Positions 7,001 to 7,024 of a stretch of DNA of 7,024 nucleotides are shown here, one piece after another. The stretch is from Prevotellaceae bacterium (GTDB lineage Bacteria > Bacteroidota > Bacteroidia > Bacteroidales > UBA932), in the NCBI GenBank assembly GCA_031288885.1, contig JAITQP010000190.1:1-7024 (forward strand). Reading direction: 5' to 3'. The notes below the pieces were generated by a model, which worked only from the letters and a program-made list of their open reading frames with translations, was not told where the DNA came from and did no database searches. The first letter of the stretch is position 1. Every line of letters begins with the position of its first letter. A program made the position numbers and the translations under genes.

Positions 7001-7024
7001 GGACTCCGCAAGCAAGGAGGTTGC
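975..7024 (+). CDS. Giant secreted BspA-like leucine-rich repeat / InlB-type repeat surface protein, 3'-partial
   Basis: One uninterrupted frame of 2,016 codons runs off the window end without a stop. ATG 975 is the first start after an in-frame TGA at 930-932 and begins directly with a signal peptide, so the start is well fixed. Order in residues: signal peptide 1-28; opening region 29-87 (GDCIWTLTG, typical of BspA-like heads); LRR array 88-460; divergent repeat 469-543; DARD segment 547-620; LRR array 630-862; divergent repeat 871-946; DARD segment 953-1027; LRR array 1043-1234; divergent repeat 1242-1312; DARD segment about 1316-1391; short LRR 1401-1472; InlB B-repeat-like tandem from 1481 onward. 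LRR units follow the LRR_5 pattern IPxSVxxIGxxAFxxCxxLT. Members of this family are exported and often act in adhesion or ligand binding; that role is inferred here. There is no catalytic motif. The C-terminus, which would show a sorting signal (for example a type IX secretion domain) or anchor, is outside the window. No Shine-Dalgarno is present; the 25 bases before ATG are AT-rich, as is common in Bacteroidota. Confidence 0.96.
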   Translation, partial: MKSIIKSLYFLYFALVGIALFVGKAAGAQTVAEGTIGDCIWTLTGRGGSLTLTVGGEGEMMNYVSYSSRGVIIRDLPAPPWWSLKDSIKVVAVEEGVTHVGSCAFKNFTRLESVSISSSVVTIANEAFSGCVNLASINFAASSSLEVIGEKAFSGCSTKLALVIIPASVIAIDKFAFSGCKNLSDLVFAVPSSLEAIGERAFYECFSSSLTLRSVAIPASVATIGNEAFSGCKNLSTLTFAAPSQLEAISEKVFFGCNSLTSLTVPASVRAIGASAFAGCEKLTTLDIASPSLLGSIGISAFSKCYLLTSVSIPASVTAISNDAFLTCSELTSINVDPANTIYASEGGMLLNKQKTKIILCPRGKSGSVTIPASVASIDGSAFAGCVKLTDTLTIPASMTAIGSLNFSDCLFTSVINHSLTPQSIGNSAFGGTTKRKGMRLTVPASVAPAYRTATVWKEFGSVIGNDVLLHVGTSGGGSVEGTACGMHPAGEAVKLTAIATAGGVFWGWQVTSAATGVAAAELIKANPLSFTLTQDTLLTAVFTKALSVSVSAGKLSAVEDITSVTHLTLTGTIDARDVKIMRDHMTFLTELDLSGATIAAYEDGSGTANTIFYPANEMPMVSFSNKTTLTSVALPRSMTSIGDGAFMGCRGLTGALTIPAGVTSIGNRAFENCRLTRVAIPEGVMTIGSAAFSGCSRLTGTLVLPASLTFINEKTFMDCGELTGGLTIPAGVTSISRDAFKNCIKLTSVTIPAGVQDIGYAAFSGCRGLTGTLTIPAGVKVIEDQAFDVCSGLTALILSASVETINSYAFAKCDNMTSVTSYRLTPQSINANVFSDVGSKSLTVPTSALSAYTSAAVWKDFKSKSGLTGVLLEVDVKGAGSVIGVSSTSGLYPANTTQTLTAVAAIGYRFERWRVGSWASAAAQLVEVNPLAVTLTQDTVVTAVFSRIPKALSVSVSAGELKDVEGIDDVAHLTLTGTIDARDVRFMRDNMPLLAELDLSGATVAAYTGRGGTSDFLTAYPANEMPKCSFFNLTTATSKTSLTSVALPNSITSIGYEAFRDCSGLTGQLQLPPKVTTIDYSAFSGCSGLTGTLTLPEGITTIGYWTFGRCHGLTGTLTLPASVTSIGYSAFNDCSGLTGPLTLPASLTTIGHEAFNACSGLTGTLTIPEGVKTIEYNAFADCSGLTSVVTYSLTPQSISPDVFTNLAKVKTMTLTAPTSALAAYQNRAVWKEFANMTGAGLLLAVGTSNTALGSVSGAATGMYAADTTLSLTATATAGGVFVGWTSKGAQMGTNAMLSVTLTQDTAITAFFGARIACCPTTAGKLWSIPNAELAVHLTVTGVIDARDVRFMRDNMPYLRVLDLSGATIEAYTGVVGTLSGSASYAADELPSKAFFSKSSLKEVRLPKSLSSIGSEAFKGCSGLSVVAAYSVEPQDIDGKSVFDNVNLSACTLYVHPKSLAKYASKPVWSSFTPQLPLPSYEAFFNVGGGTIVNPQEVLSHELASRPTPDPTQTGYTLVGWYKEVTCVNAWDFGLDKITQPTIIYAKWEKNRYAVTFNSRGGSAVSPQEILHAGKASRPYNPVRAGYTFAGWYKEATCANAWDFDVEKVVQPITLYAKWDTTMYNVTFNSRGGSAVATQPVDHGYTVPLPANPTKTSYTFGGWYREVGCTTYWNFSTDVVTGNMTLYAQWITGGKPTCTITFNSDGGSAVDPRTVESGKPFLRPANPTKKGYTFAGWYKEAAHVSAWDFGADKVAQSMTLYAKWNENPDVQRYTLIFAGNGGSVHTDSASKVVISGSAVGKLPTPTRKGYTFTGWNTKTNGSGTTYTATTMYSALSSTMLYAQWNVITYTITYNDVAVTEHSNPPSYTVDSSEIVLRDAARAGSTFAGWYDKATGGSKVSVIPAGDTGHVALWAKWKEKRTVRFFNDTSEYTSYSRTITDGDTVSKPSPDPTKTNHDFVGWYKEATCVNAWDFSGSVVTQDIDLYAKWWSKISGTYTLVFAGNGGSVHTDSASKEV
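1236..2354 (+). repeat. LRR array 1 (about 13 BspA-type LRR_5 units plus closing motif), residues 88-460
   Basis: About thirteen units of 22-29 residues, most with the signature AFxxC near the end. Two unit types alternate through much of the array: a standard form starting V(A/S)IPASV and a longer form with an FAxPSxLExI core (near residues 135, 185, 235 and 285). One degenerate unit reads INVDPANTIYASEGGMLLNK, the irregular BspA unit that carries an NK.KT stretch. The array closes with LTPQSI (420-425) and LTVPASVAPAY...VWKEF (441-460). A ladder of conserved Cys residues, roughly one per unit, runs through it. The expected fold is a parallel-beta solenoid offering a binding surface. Confidence 0.9.
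2379..2603 (+). repeat. Divergent bacterial repeat 1 (Flg_new_2-like), residues 469-543
   Basis: The segment has the pattern GGGSVEGTACGMHPAGEAV, then LTAIATAGGVFWGW, then NPLSFTLTQDTLLTAVF. This G-S-V-x-G, L-T-A-x-A, x-G-W and T-x-D-x-x-x-T-A-x-F layout is that of the divergent InlB B-repeat domain found in many Bacteroidota and Firmicutes surface proteins. It follows the VWKEF closure of LRR array 1 and precedes the first DARD segment. Two related copies occur later in the protein. It is probably a structural spacer with a small beta-fold. Confidence 0.8.
2613..2834 (+). repeat. DARD segment 1 (LRR-capping-like conserved segment), residues 547-620
   Basis: The segment contains LSVSVSAGKL, then HLTLTGTIDARDVKIMRDHM, then LTELDLSGATIAAY, and ends near YPANEMP. 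The pattern LTLTG...L..LDLSGA is itself LRR-like, so I infer that this segment serves as an N-terminal cap for the LRR array that follows. It recurs as two more copies in the same position relative to an LRR array. I know similar stretches from Bacteroidales BspA-type proteins but cannot name a Pfam family with certainty. Confidence 0.75.
2862..3560 (+). repeat. LRR array 2 (about 8 units plus closing motif), residues 630-862
   Basis: Eight regular units of about 22-24 residues follow the consensus LTIPAGVTSIGxxAFxxCxxLTG. Unlike array 1, nearly all units are the same standard type, several start with IPAGV and the interleaved FAxPSxLE form is missing. The array closes with SYRLTPQSI (822-830), SLTVPTSALSAY and VWKDF, matching the closure of array 1. 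The higher uniformity suggests more recent unit duplication than in array 1. Confidence 0.9.
3585..3812 (+). repeat. Divergent bacterial repeat 2 (Flg_new_2-like), residues 871-946
   Basis: Second copy of the spacer: VKGAGSVIGVSSTSGLYPAN, LTAVAAIGYRFERW and NPLAVTLTQDTVVTAVF. It sits between the VWKDF closure of LRR array 2 and the second DARD segment, the same order as in the first cassette. Its distance from copy 1 matches the cassette period of just over 400 residues. Confidence 0.8.
3831..4055 (+). repeat. DARD segment 2, residues 953-1027
   Basis: This is a close copy of segment 1: LSVSVSAGELKDVEG, HLTLTGTIDARDVRFMRDNM, LAELDLSGATVAAY and YPANEMP. At the DNA level 26 bases (2673-2698 and 3891-3916) are identical between copies 1 and 2. 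The spacing is 1,218 bases, or 406 codons, which points to duplication of a whole cassette. It precedes LRR array 3. Confidence 0.78.
4101..4676 (+). repeat. LRR array 3 (about 6 units plus closing motif), residues 1043-1234
   Basis: Six units of the form LTLPxSVTTIGYxAFxxCSGLTG, the most uniform in the protein, with CSGLTG recurring between units. Closure is TYSLTPQSI, then LTAPTSALAAY and VWKEF, ending at residue 1234. The strong DNA similarity between units (repeated tgcagcgggtt) suggests recent expansion and a capacity for length variation by recombination or slippage. Confidence 0.9.
4698..4910 (+). repeat. Divergent bacterial repeat 3 (Flg_new_2-like), residues 1242-1312
   Basis: Third copy of the spacer: LGSVSGAATGMYAADTTLSL, TATATAGGVFVGW and VTLTQDTAITAFF. 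It lies between LRR array 3 and the third DARD segment. It is slightly shorter than copies 1 and 2, mostly between the Trp and the TLTQDT stretch. Confidence 0.8.
4920..5147 (+). repeat. DARD segment 3, residues about 1316-1391
   Basis: This is the most diverged copy. Its start is IACCPTTAGKLWSIPNAEL instead of the LSVSVSAG stretch, but it keeps HLTVTGVIDARDVRFMRDNM and LRVLDLSGATIEAY. The Cys-Cys pair at residues 1318-1319 is absent from copies 1 and 2. It introduces the single-unit LRR array 4. Confidence 0.74.
5175..5390 (+). repeat. LRR array 4, reduced to one regular unit plus closing motif, residues 1401-1472
   Basis: There is one full LRR unit (VRLPKSLSSIGSEAFKGC), then the closure in a diverged form: AYSVEPQDI, then LYVHPKSLAKY and PVWSSF. 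Cap and closure are both kept although nearly all internal units are missing. This supports the view that the cap and closure are fixed parts of the cassette and that the unit number between them varies. Confidence 0.82.
5415..7024 (+). repeat. Tandem InlB B-repeat-like (Flg_new / List-Bact-rpt) domains, 7 complete and 1 partial, residues 1481-2016
   Basis: Repeats span residues 1481-1548, 1553-1619, 1624-1690, 1698-1764, 1773-1844, 1849-1916 and about 1920-1988; an eighth starts at 1996 and is cut by the window end. The consensus is YxVTFNSxGGSxV, then PANPTKxGYTFAGWYKEA, AWDF and TLYAKW. Repeats 1 to 4 and 7 carry the AWDF-type stretch (YWNF in repeat 3). Repeats 5 and 8 start with a different form, FAGNGGSVHTDSASK. 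Repeat 6 lacks the GG and AWDF stretches. In the InlB family such repeats act as stalk or spacer domains with a ubiquitin-like beta-grasp fold; here they probably lift the LRR region away from the cell surface or connect it to a C-terminal sorting or anchor domain not seen here. Confidence 0.9.

Overview
The window holds one very large, unfinished gene preceded by about 970 bases with no convincing protein gene. The gene is on the + strand, starts at ATG 975 and stays open to the last base: 2,016 complete codons are visible and the stop lies beyond position 7024. It encodes a secreted, modular surface-type protein of the BspA-like leucine-rich repeat class (LRR_5 family), with an N-terminal signal peptide, four LRR arrays and a C-terminal tandem of InlB B-repeat-like (Flg_new / List-Bact-rpt type) domains.

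Organism: the architecture (BspA LRRs, a recurring segment with the motif DARDVRFMRDNMP, GYTFAGWYKEA repeats), the AT-rich leader without a Shine-Dalgarno sequence and the AT-rich spacer next to a GC-rich gene all suggest Bacteroidota, most likely a host- or gut-associated Bacteroidales. This rests on family knowledge and style, not on a marker gene.

Layout. 1-223: a region dense in inverted repeats. One nested stem-loop set lies at 36-109. A second set at 119-212 has two mutually exclusive pairings and, read on the minus strand, ends in a U-tract, like a terminator or attenuator. 224-635: AT-rich, no supported gene. 636-672: a terminator-like hairpin plus T-tract. 698-767: low-complexity sequence made of short ATAC/TTACG repeats and an alternating CG/CA tract. 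842-875: a second terminator-like hairpin plus T7. 876-974: a short leader with no clear promoter. 975-7024: the giant gene.

Inside the protein one cassette recurs: LRR array, closing motif LTPQSI...VWKxF, divergent GWxx-type bacterial repeat, DARD segment, next LRR array. The number of regular LRR units falls from about 13 to 8, 6 and 1 toward the C-terminus. After the fourth, minimal array the protein changes to seven complete InlB-type repeats and the start of an eighth. No second gene is visible, so there is no operon context. The likely role is adhesion or binding at the cell surface, inferred from the family. No enzymatic domain, CRISPR array, tRNA, rRNA or recognisable mobile element was seen.
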